A program made the position numbers and the translations under genes. A DNA stretch of 64,000 bases from Actinomyces timonensis DSM 23838 (GTDB taxonomy: Bacteria > Actinomycetota > Actinomycetes > Actinomycetales > Actinomycetaceae), in the NCBI RefSeq assembly GCF_000295095.1, contig NZ_JH806632.1, positions 446,450 through 510,449 on the forward strand, in the 5' to 3' direction. The notes under the pieces are model-generated. The model was not told the origin of the DNA and made no database searches. It saw only the letters and a list, made by a program, of their open reading frames with translations. Positions 1 to 10,680 of this stretch are shown here, piece by piece (the stretch's first letter is position 1; the number at the start of each line of letters is the position of its first letter).

Positions 1-787
1 CGTGGAGGATGAGGAGCGCCCCCAGGGTCGCGACGATGAAGCCGAGCTGGGACAGCGTGAAGCCGGTGGCCACCCCGACCTTCCCCGTCGCCCACAGCAT
101 GAGGGCGTTGCCAAGGCACCAGACGGCCCCTGCCCCGAACGCTGGGAGGCGCCTCGGCCCCGCGATGGGCTCACGCCTGGGCAGGACCACCATGGTGAGG
201 ACCGCGCCGAGGAGCACGCCGATCCCCATCGGGCCCAGGGCGTGGTCGGAGGGCACCTCCACTTCCCGGAGCACCGAGGCGTACGAGCCGTAGAGCACTG
301 AGGTGATCGTGGTGCTGATCAATCCTCGACGGCGAGCCGCCGCATCGGGCTCCGGGCCGGCGCCGGCCTTCTCCTGCCATGAGCAAGCCGTGCCGCCAAT
401 GCTGATGAGCAGCAGTGCTGCCAGTCCGAGGGGCATGGCCCCGGGCGCCCGCCACTCGCCGAACAGCACAATGCCGAGCATCGCGTTGATGCTCAGCTGC
501 ATCGCGCTGGTCAGTGGCTGGGTCAGAGCGACGCCCCAGGCCATGTAGGCGCGCAGCATGAAGATCTGACCGCCGGTCCACATGAGACCGCAGACGATGC
601 CCCACACAAGGGACCGGCCGTACCAGGGGGCGCCCAGGAGCAGGGCGGCGAGGATACTGCCCGTTCCCGCCCCAAGAAGCACCATCGTGTTCTGGCGCCT
701 GGGATCGGTGGGGAACGCTCCCAGAAGGAGGGCCATGACGCCCCACAGGACCGAGGGGATAAGGGCGAGGGCGATGTTCATCGCCAT
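1..787 (-). CDS. GRP-family (GlcU/RbsU-like) sugar transporter, C-terminus cut by window edge
   Basis: Membrane carrier of the glucose/ribose porter branch of the drug/metabolite transporter superfamily, expected to import a sugar by ion symport. About 262 codons are visible and the frame is still open at the window edge, so roughly the last 20-40 residues are missing. Nearly all of it is hydrophobic helices with short basic loops. The late segment GVATGFTLSQLGFI and the WGIVCGLMWTGGQ stretch resemble Bacillus GlcU. Translation can start at 787 or at a second ATG at 781; an in-frame TAA lies two codons upstream of 787. The substrate cannot be told from sequence. Confidence in the family is good, in glucose specificity low. 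Confidence 0.75.
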   Translation of the reverse strand, partial: MAMNIALALIPSVLWGVMALLLGAFPTDPRRQNTMVLLGAGTGSILAALLLGAPWYGRSLVWGIVCGLMWTGGQIFMLRAYMAWGVALTQPLTSAMQLSINAMLGIVLFGEWRAPGAMPLGLAALLLISIGGTACSWQEKAGAGPEPDAAARRRGLISTTITSVLYGSYASVLREVEVPSDHALGPMGIGVLLGAVLTMVVLPRREPIAGPRRLPAFGAGAVWCLGNALMLWATGKVGVATGFTLSQLGFIVATLGALLILH

Positions 788-878
788 AGTTTACGGTCCC
801 GGAACCGCGCGGGGGTCGAGTCCGCTGGGGCAAGGTCCGATCAGGCGGTGGCGCCCAGCGGCCAAGGGCCAGAGGCCC

Positions 879-1505
879 TCAGAAGAGCGTGCCGCGCTCG
901 GCGCGCAGGCGGGCGCGACGAGCGGCCGTGGCGCCGGGCACCGCGGCGGGCTCCCCGGATGCGCCGGTCGGCCCCGACGGCGTCCGCGAGCCGTCGGCAC
1001 TGGGCGCGCCTGACGGCGTCGGGGAGGCGCCGACCCCCGGCCAGCCCGGCCCGCTGGGTACAGCGGCGCCCCGCTGGTAGGCGGTGGCGGCGGCGCGGGC
1101 GCGGGTGTCGGCCGCCTCGTTCATGGGGTGGCCGACGTGGCCCCGCACCCATTCGAAGCGCACCTGGCGCCCGGCCAGGGCCTCATCGAGGGCGCGCATG
1201 AGGTCCTCGTTGAGGACGGGCTTGCCGTCGGCCTTGCGCCAGCCGCGCTTCTTCCAGCCGTGGCGCCACTTGGTCAGGGAGTTGATGACGTACTGGGAGT
1301 CCGCCTGGATGAGGAGCTCCTCCCCCGCCAGGCCCGCGGCCGCCGTCGTCCGCAGGAGCTCGAGGACGGCGGTGAGCTCGCCGCGGTTGTTGGTGGACTC
1401 GGGCCAGCCCCCGGCCGCCCAGCAGCCCTCGTCCACGTACCACGCCCAGCCCGCGGGACCGGGGTTGCCCAGGGCGGACCCGTCCGCCGCCGCGATGATC
1501 GTCAT
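879..1505 (-). CDS. rnhA: Ribonuclease HI with low-complexity C-terminal tail
   Basis: Cytoplasmic endonuclease that cuts the RNA strand of RNA-DNA hybrids during replication and R-loop removal. The catalytic acids are visible as D8 (AADGS), E43 (NRGEL), D69 (QADSQ) and D133 (NEAAD), with the conserved H123 in RGHVGH. The enzyme fold ends near residue 145. A further 60 or so residues rich in G, P, S and A, ending in a basic RRARLRAERGTLF, form a tail with no recognised domain. The 208-residue length is therefore longer than the usual 150-160. It stands alone between the sugar transporter and marC, both on the same strand. Family call is secure. Confidence 0.93.
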   Translation of the reverse strand: MTIIAAADGSALGNPGPAGWAWYVDEGCWAAGGWPESTNNRGELTAVLELLRTTAAAGLAGEELLIQADSQYVINSLTKWRHGWKKRGWRKADGKPVLNEDLMRALDEALAGRQVRFEWVRGHVGHPMNEAADTRARAAATAYQRGAAVPSGPGWPGVGASPTPSGAPSADGSRTPSGPTGASGEPAAVPGATAARRARLRAERGTLF

Positions 1506-1563
1506 GCCGCCCAGCCTATAGGCCGCGGCCGGCCGGTCCGCACCGCTCGATGGTCCGGGCGCT

Positions 1564-2208
1564 TCAGCCGCTCAGCCCGGGGAAGAGCCGGGACAGGCCG
1601 GCTGCCAGCATGCTCACGGCGATGGCGGCCAGGATCATCCCCATGAGCCGGGTCATAATGGTGCGCAGCGTAAGCGACATGTGCCGCCCGATGGTGCTGG
1701 AGAAGTGCAGCACGGCGCCCAGCGCCCCCAGGACCAGGACGAGGGAGAGCACGACGGCGGCGATCCCCTTCGCGCCGCCGGCCTGGGTGAACAGGACGAT
1801 AATGGTGGTGATGGTCCCGGGACCCACGATTATGGGGAAGGTCATGGGGTAGAAGGCGACGTCGTTGGCGGCGGCGTAATCGACGGCGTGGGCCTTCTCC
1901 GTCTTGCTGCCCTCGTGCGCGCTCGAGCCGCGCCCGCTCAGCATGCCCAGCGCGATGGTGAGCAGGACCAGGCCGCCGGCGACCCGGAAGTCGTCGATGC
2001 TGATCCCGAAGAAGCGCAGCAGGGCCGAGCCGCTGACCGCGACCACCGCGCACATGAGGGCGCTGAACAGGGTCGTGCGCCAGGCGGTCCGCCGCTGCTG
2101 GGCCGGCTCCTGGCCGGCTGTCAGGGACAGGAAGAGCGGCAGGTTGACGAAGGGGTTCATAATGGCGAAGAAGGCACCCAGAGCCTTGACGAGCAGGGTG
2201 AGGTCCAT
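1564..2208 (-). CDS. MarC-family integral membrane protein
   Basis: Six-helix inner-membrane protein of the MarC/UPF0056 family, whose function is unknown in spite of the name; the antibiotic-resistance link was withdrawn for E. coli MarC. The family marks are the N-terminal AFFAIMNPFVNLPLFL helix and the central FPMTFPIIVGPGTITT-type motif (here YPMTFPIIVGPGTITT). The ATG at 2208 is preferred over an upstream GTG at 2232, because an AGAAGGGGG ribosome-binding site lies just upstream of 2208 and would otherwise be inside the gene. This gives 214 residues, normal for the family. It is the gene downstream of ptsH but is separated from it by a strong terminator, so probably transcribed on its own. 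Confidence 0.88.
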   Translation of the reverse strand: MDLTLLVKALGAFFAIMNPFVNLPLFLSLTAGQEPAQQRRTAWRTTLFSALMCAVVAVSGSALLRFFGISIDDFRVAGGLVLLTIALGMLSGRGSSAHEGSKTEKAHAVDYAAANDVAFYPMTFPIIVGPGTITTIIVLFTQAGGAKGIAAVVLSLVLVLGALGAVLHFSSTIGRHMSLTLRTIMTRLMGMILAAIAVSMLAAGLSRLFPGLSG

Positions 2209-2236
2209 GGCGCCATTGTGCCCCCTTCTCACGATC

Positions 2237-2269
2237 GTGGGGCGCGCACCACCACGGTGCGCGCCCCAC
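2237..2269 (-). terminator. Hairpin terminator after ptsH
   Basis: A perfect 14-bp GC-rich stem (GTGGGGCGCGCACC, 2237-2250) with a 5-base loop and its complement at 2256-2269 lies 32 bases past the ptsH stop codon and just before the marC ribosome-binding site. There is no long T-run, as is common in actinobacteria. Confidence 0.7.
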
Positions 2270-2301
2270 GCCGGATGAGCGGGCGGTCCGCCCGCGACGC
2301 C

Positions 2302-2568
2302 TCAGGCGTCCAGGTCGGTCTCGAGGAGGGCCTTGAGCTCCGCGAGGGCGCTCTCGGATCCGTCAGCCTCGGAGGCAAGGGTGACGACGTCGCCGTGACC
2401 GGCGCCCAGCGTCATAACGCCCAGGATGGAGGAGGCGTCGACGGGGGCGCCGCCCTCCTTGGCGATGGTGACCGGGACGCCCTTCTCGGCGACGGCCTTG
2501 ACGAAGGTGGCGGCAGGACGGGCGTGCAGCCCGACCTTGGAAGCGATGGTGGCGGTGACCTGTGCCAT
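2302..2568 (-). CDS. ptsH: Phosphocarrier protein HPr
   Basis: Small cytoplasmic phosphocarrier of the sugar phosphotransferase system: it takes phosphate from enzyme I on a histidine and hands it to the EIIA domains. The phosphorylation site H15 sits in VGLHARPAATF, and the regulatory-serine region DASSILGVMTLG (S46/S47) is present. The start at 2568 is chosen because AAGGAGC lies 6 bases upstream and the product is then 88 residues, the normal size. No enzyme I or EII gene lies next to it, so HPr is encoded away from its partners. Confidence 0.95.
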   Translation of the reverse strand: MAQVTATIASKVGLHARPAATFVKAVAEKGVPVTIAKEGGAPVDASSILGVMTLGAGHGDVVTLASEADGSESALAELKALLETDLDA

Positions 2569-2766
2569 GAGCGGCTCCTTATGAGATGAGAGGGGCGGCA
2601 CCTCGAGACCGTATGCGCCCCATGATTGACGCGCACCAGCTGGAGGGCTGGCGTCCTGACTGACAGTACCCGACGGGGCGGCCTCGTCGCAGGCGCATGG
2701 GCGGGCCGATGCGATCCGATCGCGATCCGAACGCGCGCACCGGCTCGTCGCGCGCCGGGGCGCCGC

Positions 2767-3891
2767 TCAGCTCGGGGCGTAGGGGGCCAGGACGATGCCG
2801 ACGCGCTGGAGCTCCTTGACGTCGCTATAGCCGGTCGTGGCCAGGGTGCGGCGCAGGGCGCCCATGATGTTGAGCGTGCCGTCGGCGCGGTCGGAGGGGC
2901 CGTTGAGGATCTCCTCGAGGGTTCCCACGGTGCCCACGTGGGTGCGGTAGCCGCGCGGGAGCCGGGCGTGGTAGGCCTCCGAGCCCCAGTGGTAGCCGCC
3001 GCCCGGCGCCTCGGCGGCGCGGGCCAGGGCGGCGCCGAGCATGACGGCGTCGGCCCCGCAGGCGATGGCCTTGACGACGTCGCCGGAGTTGCCGACCCCG
3101 CCGTCGGCGATGACGTGGACGTAGCGGCCCCCGGACTCGTCCATGTAGTCGCGCCTGGCGGCGGCCACATCGGCGACGGCGGTGGCCATGGGCATGTGGA
3201 GGCCGAGGACCTGCCGGATGGAGGAGGACGCGCCGCCTCCCTGCCCGACGAGCACGCCAGCGGCCCCGGTGCGCATGAGGTGGAGGGCCGCCGTGTAGGT
3301 GGTGACCCCGCCGACGACGACGGGCACGTCGAGCTCGTAGATGAAGCGCTTGAGGTTGAGCGGCTCCTTGGCCCCGGAGACATGCTCGGCCGAGACCGTG
3401 GAGCCCCGGATGATGAGCAGGTCAACGCCGGCCTCGATGACGGCGCGCCAGTGCTCGAGCGTGTGGTTGGGGCTGAGCCTGCCCGCGACGACGGCGCCCG
3501 AGGCCCGCAGCGCCGCGACGCGCTCGGCGATGAGGCCGTGGTCCACGCGACGCGAGTAGACATCCTGCAGGACGCGCGTGGCCTCCTCGGGGGCGGCCGA
3601 GCGGATGCGCGAGTAGGCCTCGGAGGGGTCCTCGTAGCGGGTCCACAGGCCCTCCAGGTCGAGGGCGCCGATGCCGCCCAGGCTGCCGACGGCGATCGCG
3701 CTGCCGGGGCTCATCGCGGAGTCCATGGGGGCGGCCATGACGGGCAGGTCGACGTGGTAGGCGTCGAGCTGCCAGCCGACGCGCACGTCGCGCACGTCCC
3801 GGGTGCGCCGGGAGGGGACGAGGGCGATGTCCTCGAAGGAGTAGGCCTGGTGGGCGCGCTTGGAGCGCCCGATCTCGATCTCACCGCTCAT
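2767..3891 (-). CDS. GuaB3-family IMP dehydrogenase-related protein
   Basis: TIM-barrel protein of the IMP dehydrogenase / GMP reductase superfamily, of the actinobacterial GuaB3 type. It has no CBS domains (374 residues). The flavin/phosphate-type segments IADGGVGNSGDVVKAIACGADAVMLG and MAAPMDSAMS follow the superfamily pattern in position. The loop that holds the catalytic cysteine in true IMPDH (GSICTTR) reads GASSSIR here, with S223 at the Cys position, so normal IMPDH chemistry is unlikely. Its function is therefore unresolved; GMP reductase-like activity has been shown for some bacterial GuaB3 proteins. Full-length guaB lies 2.5 kb away on the same strand, separated by the exonuclease gene on the other strand. 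Confidence 0.85.
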   Translation of the reverse strand: MSGEIEIGRSKRAHQAYSFEDIALVPSRRTRDVRDVRVGWQLDAYHVDLPVMAAPMDSAMSPGSAIAVGSLGGIGALDLEGLWTRYEDPSEAYSRIRSAAPEEATRVLQDVYSRRVDHGLIAERVAALRASGAVVAGRLSPNHTLEHWRAVIEAGVDLLIIRGSTVSAEHVSGAKEPLNLKRFIYELDVPVVVGGVTTYTAALHLMRTGAAGVLVGQGGGASSSIRQVLGLHMPMATAVADVAAARRDYMDESGGRYVHVIADGGVGNSGDVVKAIACGADAVMLGAALARAAEAPGGGYHWGSEAYHARLPRGYRTHVGTVGTLEEILNGPSDRADGTLNIMGALRRTLATTGYSDVKELQRVGIVLAPYAPS

Positions 3892-3973
3892 GGCCCGATC
3901 CTAGACGGGCGCTCCCGGCCACCGCCCGCGGGGCGCCCGGATACGTGTCAGTGCCCAGTGGCATCCTGGGTCC

Positions 3974-4720
3974 ATGAGCGCAGAACCCGCCGCATGGGCC
4001 TCCGGACCACTCCTCGGATTCGACACCGAGACCACGGGCGTCGATCCCACCAGCGAGCGCCTGGTGACCGCCGCACTGGTGGCGCGCGGGCCACGCGGGG
4101 CCGACGGCGCGCGGTCCCAGTCCGTCACCACGTGGCTCGCCGATCCCGGGGTCGAGATCCCGGCGGCGGCCGCCGCCGTCCACGGGATCACCACCGAGCG
4201 CGCGCGGGCGGAGGGGCGCGCCATCGAGGAGGTCCTCGCCGAGGTCTCCGACGTCCTCGTCACCGCGATGGGGGCGGGCACCCCCGTGGTCGCCTTCAAC
4301 GCCTCCTATGACCTCACCCTCCTGGAGGCCGAGCTCTCCCGCCATGGCCTGGCCACCATGCGCGAGCGCCTGGGACGCGAGCTGGGGCCGATCCTCGATC
4401 CGCTGGTCATCGACCGCGCCGTGGACCGCTTCCGCCGGGGCAAGCGGCGCCTGGGGGACATGGCCGCCGTCTACCGCGTTCCGGTGGATGAGGCCCTGCA
4501 CACGGCGGAGGTCGATGTCATCGCCACGCTCGACGTCCTCGAGGCGATCCTCACCGCCCACCCGGCGGTGGCCGCCACCCCCGCCGAGGAACTGGTGGCC
4601 GTGCAGGCGCGCTACCACCGGCAGTGGGCGGAGTCCTTCAACGAGTGGCTGGCGAGGAAGAACCCGGGCCGGCCCGGGGCGCAGACCGCCTGGCCGCTGC
4701 CGGACTCCGCACTGGCCTGA
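3974..4720 (+). CDS. DnaQ-like DEDDh 3'-5' exonuclease domain protein
   Basis: Single-domain exonuclease of the DnaQ/ribonuclease T superfamily, acting on nucleic-acid 3' ends with two metal ions. All DEDDh residues are visible: D17 and E19 in FDTETTG, D113 in FNASYDLTLL, then H176 and D181 in LHTAEVDV. The product is 248 residues with no polymerase-epsilon-like extra domains; the last 50 residues, after the core, are helical and basic (ARYHRQWAESFNEWLARK). It is divergent from guaB3 and convergent with guaB. Whether it proofreads DNA polymerase III or degrades RNA or DNA by itself cannot be read from the sequence. Confidence 0.88.
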   Translation: MSAEPAAWASGPLLGFDTETTGVDPTSERLVTAALVARGPRGADGARSQSVTTWLADPGVEIPAAAAAVHGITTERARAEGRAIEEVLAEVSDVLVTAMGAGTPVVAFNASYDLTLLEAELSRHGLATMRERLGRELGPILDPLVIDRAVDRFRRGKRRLGDMAAVYRVPVDEALHTAEVDVIATLDVLEAILTAHPAVAATPAEELVAVQARYHRQWAESFNEWLARKNPGRPGAQTAWPLPDSALA

Positions 4721-4833
4721 GAGCCGCCGCCAGCCCGTGCGAGCGGGCGGGCGCGAGTGGCGGCGGGGCGCTGGCGCGCTGGCCGGCCAGGCGCCGCCGC
4801 CCCAGCGTCCCAGGGCCACGCCGCTCAGTCGCC

Positions 4834-6860
<2,027 letters not shown>

Positions 6861-6997
6861 TGCGGACCTCCCCTTCTCGCTAGTGGGTGTGATGACGTTG
6901 TCTGCCGCGCTCGATGCGCGCTGTGCCGCCGTCGCGGGGGCCGGCAAGCGCTCCTGAGTGCGAGCCGCGGGGCCGGTCGGGCCCCGTGCCGGGAATG

Positions 6998-7027
6998 AAT
7001 CTACGTCCGCGATTAGCACTCAGTCAA
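6998..7027 (-). promoter_or_regulatory. groES promoter (-35 TTGACT, -10 TAGATT)
   Basis: On the minus strand TTGACT (7022-7027) and TAGATT (6998-7003) are separated by 18 bases, a good housekeeping-sigma promoter. The -35 box lies inside the CIRCE spacer, so HrcA binding would block polymerase. The leader to the groES ATG would be about 130 bases. Confidence 0.7.
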
Positions 7028-7039
7028 CGCGAGTGCCAG
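7013..7039. promoter_or_regulatory. CIRCE operator (HrcA binding site)
   Basis: TTAGCACTC, nine bases, then GAGTGCCAG. This matches the CIRCE consensus TTAGCACTC-N9-GAGTGCTAA with two changes in the second arm. It is the binding site of the heat-shock repressor HrcA and is placed over the groES promoter. Confidence 0.9.
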
Positions 7040-7107
7040 ACGGTCGCGGTGCTTTCGCCGACGGCGTGGCCGGGGGCGCCGGGGCTGAGGAGGCGGCCGC
7101 GCGCGGC

Positions 7108-7953
7108 TCAGCGGTGCGCGCGGGTCCAGGCGACGGCGTCGTCGACGCTCGTCTCATGGCGACCGAGGATCGGATCGCGGCCGCTGAGGGCGTCCCATGC
7201 GGCCTTGGGCAGGGCCAGCCCCTCCCTGGCCAGGGCCTTGGCGTAGGTGCCCCGGTCGGCGTGGGCGCGGGCGTCCCCCACGCCGTCGGCATCGACGCCC
7301 GCCGCGCGGCACAGGGCGACGGCCCGGGGCACGTGGTAGTCCTGCGAGACCATGAGCGCACGGTCGACGCCGAAGACCTTCTTCGCGCGCACGCAGGTGG
7401 CGTGGGTGTCGAAGCCCGCGTAGTCGAGGGCGATCGCCTCGGTGGGGACGCCGTCGCGCTCAACGAGGTAGCGGCGCATGGCCTCCGGCTCGTTGTAGTG
7501 GGCGTCGCCGTTGTCCCCGGAGACGAGGATCGCGTCGACCTTCCCGTCCCGGTAGAGCTGCGCGGCGGCGTCCAGGCGGTAGGCGAGCCAGGGCGATGGA
7601 TCGCCGGAGGGGTAGACCTGGGCGCCCAGGACGATCGCGACCGGCGCCGAGGGGGTTCCGCCCTCGCCCGGATCGTACAGCCGCCCCGCGCTGGCGCCAG
7701 CCACCCAGATGGCGGGCGAGGCGAGGAGGACGACGGCGAGGCCGAGGCATCCCAGGATGATGCGACGGCACCGCCTGGGGCGGGGAGAGCGCCGCTCGTG
7801 GGCCTCGCCGTCGGCGCGCTCCGCGCTCGGCGCGCCCGGGCTGGCCGGCGCGCCCGGCATACCCGCGCTGGCCGGAGTCGTGTTCGGCGCGCCCGGGCTC
7901 CTCGAGCCCTCCGGGTTCGCGCTGCTCGCGACGTCGTGCCCGGGGTCGGTCAT
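7108..7953 (-). CDS. SanA/YdcF-family (DUF218) membrane protein
   Basis: Envelope protein of the SanA/YdcF family, linked in enterobacteria to vancomycin exclusion at high temperature; the biochemical activity is unknown. A 60-residue cytoplasmic region rich in P, G, A and S precedes one membrane helix (about residues 65-87). The extracellular DUF218 domain then shows the family marks IVLGAQVYPSG, ILVSGDNGDAHYNEPEAM and MVSQDYHVPRAV. The ATG at 7953 has a strong GAGGAGGGA site 3-5 bases upstream and is preferred to an upstream in-frame start at 8037. It is divergent from the methyltransferase gene. Confidence 0.85.
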   Translation of the reverse strand: MTDPGHDVASSANPEGSRSPGAPNTTPASAGMPGAPASPGAPSAERADGEAHERRSPRPRRCRRIILGCLGLAVVLLASPAIWVAGASAGRLYDPGEGGTPSAPVAIVLGAQVYPSGDPSPWLAYRLDAAAQLYRDGKVDAILVSGDNGDAHYNEPEAMRRYLVERDGVPTEAIALDYAGFDTHATCVRAKKVFGVDRALMVSQDYHVPRAVALCRAAGVDADGVGDARAHADRGTYAKALAREGLALPKAAWDALSGRDPILGRHETSVDDAVAWTRAHR

Positions 7954-8054
7954 TCTTCCCTCCTCATCGGATCCGCCATGGCATGCGGACCACCTTAGGG
8001 CCGCCGGGCCCGGATGGCGACGGGGAGAACTGAACACATGCCATGATCGGGGCG

Positions 8055-9479
8055 ATGACTGACTCCCCGCACGACACCGCCACGACTGAGCCCGATCACA
8101 CCGAGCAGCCCGCCGCGCCCTCCGACCAGGCCGCCCAGCCCACGCAGCCCGCCGCGCCCTCCGACCCGGCGGCGCTCGCCCTCATGCCCCTCCTCACCCC
8201 GGAGGGCTGGGCGCTGCTCGGCTCGCTGCCCCCGTATGACGAGGCTGAGGCGCTCAGCCTCACCGAATCCATGCGCGAGGAGGGCCACTCCCCCGAGCTC
8301 GTCGCTGCGGCGCTGTCGCAGCAGCGCCTGCGGGGGCGGGCCGAGGCCAAGTTCGGCCCCTTCGCCACGGCCATGCTCTTCACCCCCGATGGGCTGGAGC
8401 AGGCCACGCGCCTGGCCGTCGCCGCCCGGCACGCCGCCCGCTACTCGGCGGCAGGGGCGAGCAGGGTCGCGGACCTCGGCTGCGGCATCGGCGGGGATGC
8501 CATGGCCCTGGCGGGGCTCGGGCTCGCCGTGCTCGCCGTCGAGCGCGACGAGGCGACGGCGGCGCTGGCCACGATCAACCTCATGCCCTTCGAGCAGGCG
8601 CGGGTGCGCTGCGGCGACGCCCTGGGCATCGACCTTGAGGCCGAGGGTGTCGACGCCGTCTTCGCCGACCCTGCCCGGCGCGCCGGGAGCCGCCGCATCA
8701 CGGACCCGGAGCAGTGGTCCCCCGCTCTGTCCGAGCTGCTGGCGCTGCGCGAGTCGGTTCCCGCCCTCGGCCTCAAGGTGGCGCCGGGACTCGACCACGC
8801 AGCCATCCCCGACGACGCCCATGCGCAGTGGGTGAGCGTCGATGGCGCCGTCGTCGAGGCCGGGCTGTGGTTCGGGCCGCTGGCGCCCGAGGGCCCGGGG
8901 CGCTCGGCTCTGTGCCTGCGCACCGGCGGCGCGGATGGGGCATCCGCTGAGGCCGGCGGGACTGGCGCGGTGAGCGCGTCAGTGCTGCGCGATGAGAGCG
9001 GCGCCGCGCCGTCGTCACAGCCCGAGCAGGCCGAGCCCATCGGGGGAATCGACGAGCTCGGCGCGCTCATCATCGAGCCCGACGGCGCTGTCATCCGCGC
9101 GGGCCTGGTGGCGCAGGTGGCCAGGAGCGCGGGCGCCCGGCCCGTCGGCTCGCGCATCGCCTACCTGACGGCGGATGAGGCGCCGGGCGCGGAGCTCGAG
9201 CCCTTCGTGCGGGCGTGGCGGATCGTAGACGTCCTGCCGCTGCACCTGAAGTCCCTCAAGGCGCGGGTGCGCGAGCGCGGCATCACCCGCCTGGAGATTC
9301 ACAAGCGCGGCGTCGACGTCTCTCCCGACCAGCTCCGCACGGCCCTGCGGCTGCGCGGAGGCAAGGGCAACGAGGGCGAGACCTGGCTGCTCACCCGCAT
9401 CGGCGCCCAGGGCGGCGAAGGGGAGAAAGGCTCCAAGGGCGCGAAAGGCGCCGTCCTCGTCGTCGCCCCAACTCCTTAG
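8055..9479 (+). CDS. SAM-dependent methyltransferase with C-terminal THUMP-like domain
   Basis: Class I Rossmann methyltransferase of a widespread but uncharacterised actinobacterial family. The SAM-binding motif I is VADLGCGIGGDAMAL, and a DPARR motif follows at the position of motif IV (AVFADPARRAGSRR). The C-terminal 80 residues (ITRLEIHKRGVDVSPDQL, then LRLRGGKGNEGETWLLT) fit the THUMP-like domain, suggesting an RNA substrate; this is inference from the domain. A G/A/S-rich stretch interrupts the middle. Translation could also begin 12 bases earlier at 8043; neither ATG has a strong ribosome-binding site. The N-terminal 40 residues are low-complexity. Confidence 0.8.
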   Translation: MTDSPHDTATTEPDHTEQPAAPSDQAAQPTQPAAPSDPAALALMPLLTPEGWALLGSLPPYDEAEALSLTESMREEGHSPELVAAALSQQRLRGRAEAKFGPFATAMLFTPDGLEQATRLAVAARHAARYSAAGASRVADLGCGIGGDAMALAGLGLAVLAVERDEATAALATINLMPFEQARVRCGDALGIDLEAEGVDAVFADPARRAGSRRITDPEQWSPALSELLALRESVPALGLKVAPGLDHAAIPDDAHAQWVSVDGAVVEAGLWFGPLAPEGPGRSALCLRTGGADGASAEAGGTGAVSASVLRDESGAAPSSQPEQAEPIGGIDELGALIIEPDGAVIRAGLVAQVARSAGARPVGSRIAYLTADEAPGAELEPFVRAWRIVDVLPLHLKSLKARVRERGITRLEIHKRGVDVSPDQLRTALRLRGGKGNEGETWLLTRIGAQGGEGEKGSKGAKGAVLVVAPTP

Positions 9480-9488
9480 CCCCGCTTA

Positions 9489-9575
9489 TCGCCGAAACCG
9501 GGCGAACAGCACGGCGAAACCGGGCGGTTTTCCACAGATCCGAATCTCGCCGTGCTGTTCGCCCGGTCTCGTTCA
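9489..9575. repeat. Dispersed palindromic repeat, near-complete copy (R1)
   Basis: Two arms built on the core ACCGGGCGAACAGCACGG form a perfect 21-bp inverted repeat (9497-9517 and 9547-9567). The interior contains a truncated second unit followed by TTTTCCACA (9528-9536). It is intergenic between two convergent genes. The same structure recurs at 19102-19187 and its parts elsewhere in the window. Confidence 0.85.
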
Positions 9576-9609
9576 TAGGGTGGGGCGATGAGGGGGCGGG
9601 TCAGGAGAA

Positions 9610-10662
9610 TCAGGGGATGCGGGCGATGATCGTGTCGAGCGGCATGCCGGAGTCGGGTGCGAAGTCCAGGGGCGAGGGCTCGACGCCGGCGCGCACGGCA
9701 GCCGCCCCCAGGGCCGCGATCTGGGCCCCGTTGTCCGTGCAGTAGCGCAGCGGCGGGATGCGCAGCGCGATCCCCGCCGCCTCGCAGCGCTCGGCAGCGA
9801 GCTCGCGCAGCCGGGAGTTCGCCGAGTAGCCGCCGCCGATGACGAGAGTGTCGCAGTCGGCGTCGAGGCAGGCGGCCACGGCCTTGGCGGTCAGCGAGTC
9901 GTTGATCGCCTCGGAGAACGCCGCGCAGATGTCGTCGACGGGGACCTCCTTCCCGCCGTCCTCCAGGGACTCCACATAGCGGGCCACGGCCGTCTTGAGG
10001 CCGGAGAAGGAGAAGTCGTAGCGGTGGCGCTCGCGGTCCTTGGCGGCGGCCAGCCCCCGTGGGAAGCGGATCGCCTCGCGGTCGCCGGCCCGGGAGTGGC
10101 GGTCGACATGCGGGCCGCCGGGGTAGGGCAGGCCGAGGAGGCGGCCGACCTTGTCGAAGGCCTCCCCCGCGGCGTCGTCGAGGGTGCCTCCGAGTTCGAC
10201 GACGTCGGTGGCGATGTCCCGGATGCTCAGGATGTTCGAGTGCCCGCCGGAGACGATGAGCCCGATGAAGCGCTCGGGCAGGGGCCCGTCGACGAGCTCG
10301 TCGACGGCGAGGTGCCCGATGACATGGTTGACGCCGTAGATCGGCTTGCCGAGCGACGTGGCGAGCGCCTTGGCGGCGGAGATGCCCACGGTGAGCGAGC
10401 CGATGAGCCCGGGCCCGGCGCACACGGCGATCGCGTCGACCTCCTCCAGCCCCACCCCGGCACGCTCCAGGGCGGCGTCGAGCGTGGGGACGAAGGACTC
10501 CAGGTGGGCGCGGGAGGCGATCTCGGGAATGATCCCACCGAAGCGGGCGTACTCATCCATCGAGGTGGCGGTGACATCGCCGAGGAGCTCGCGGCCGCGC
10601 ACGAGGGCGACGCCGGTCTCATCACAGGTGGACTCGATGCCGAGGATCAAGGGTTCGCTCAC
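9610..10662 (-). CDS. tsaD: tRNA N6-adenosine threonylcarbamoyltransferase TsaD
   Basis: Catalytic subunit that transfers threonylcarbamoyl from TC-AMP to A37 of ANN-decoding tRNAs, working with TsaB and TsaE. The metal-binding histidines H113 and H117 are visible in VNHVIGHL, and the ASKHA-fold segments [13 protein letters not shown] and [14 protein letters not shown] are present. The GTG at 10662 ([11 protein letters not shown]) gives 350 residues, the normal size; the frame is open for 73 more codons but that part overlaps the sdh terminator. Its partners tsaB, rimI and tsaE are upstream on the same strand, but the sdh operon lies in between. Confidence 0.95.
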   Translation of the reverse strand: MSEPLILGIESTCDETGVALVRGRELLGDVTATSMDEYARFGGIIPEIASRAHLESFVPTLDAALERAGVGLEEVDAIAVCAGPGLIGSLTVGISAAKALATSLGKPIYGVNHVIGHLAVDELVDGPLPERFIGLIVSGGHSNILSIRDIATDVVELGGTLDDAAGEAFDKVGRLLGLPYPGGPHVDRHSRAGDREAIRFPRGLAAAKDRERHRYDFSFSGLKTAVARYVESLEDGGKEVPVDDICAAFSEAINDSLTAKAVAACLDADCDTLVIGGGYSANSRLRELAAERCEAAGIALRIPPLRYCTDNGAQIAALGAAAVRAGVEPSPLDFAPDSGMPLDTIIARIP

Positions 10663-10680
10663 GGCGCTCAGCCTAGTACG

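Noticed and set aside
171-833. A 220-codon frame on the minus strand at the left edge
   Set aside because: It overlaps, in another frame, the hydrophobic sugar-transporter reading, and shows only R/P/G-rich low-complexity sequence.
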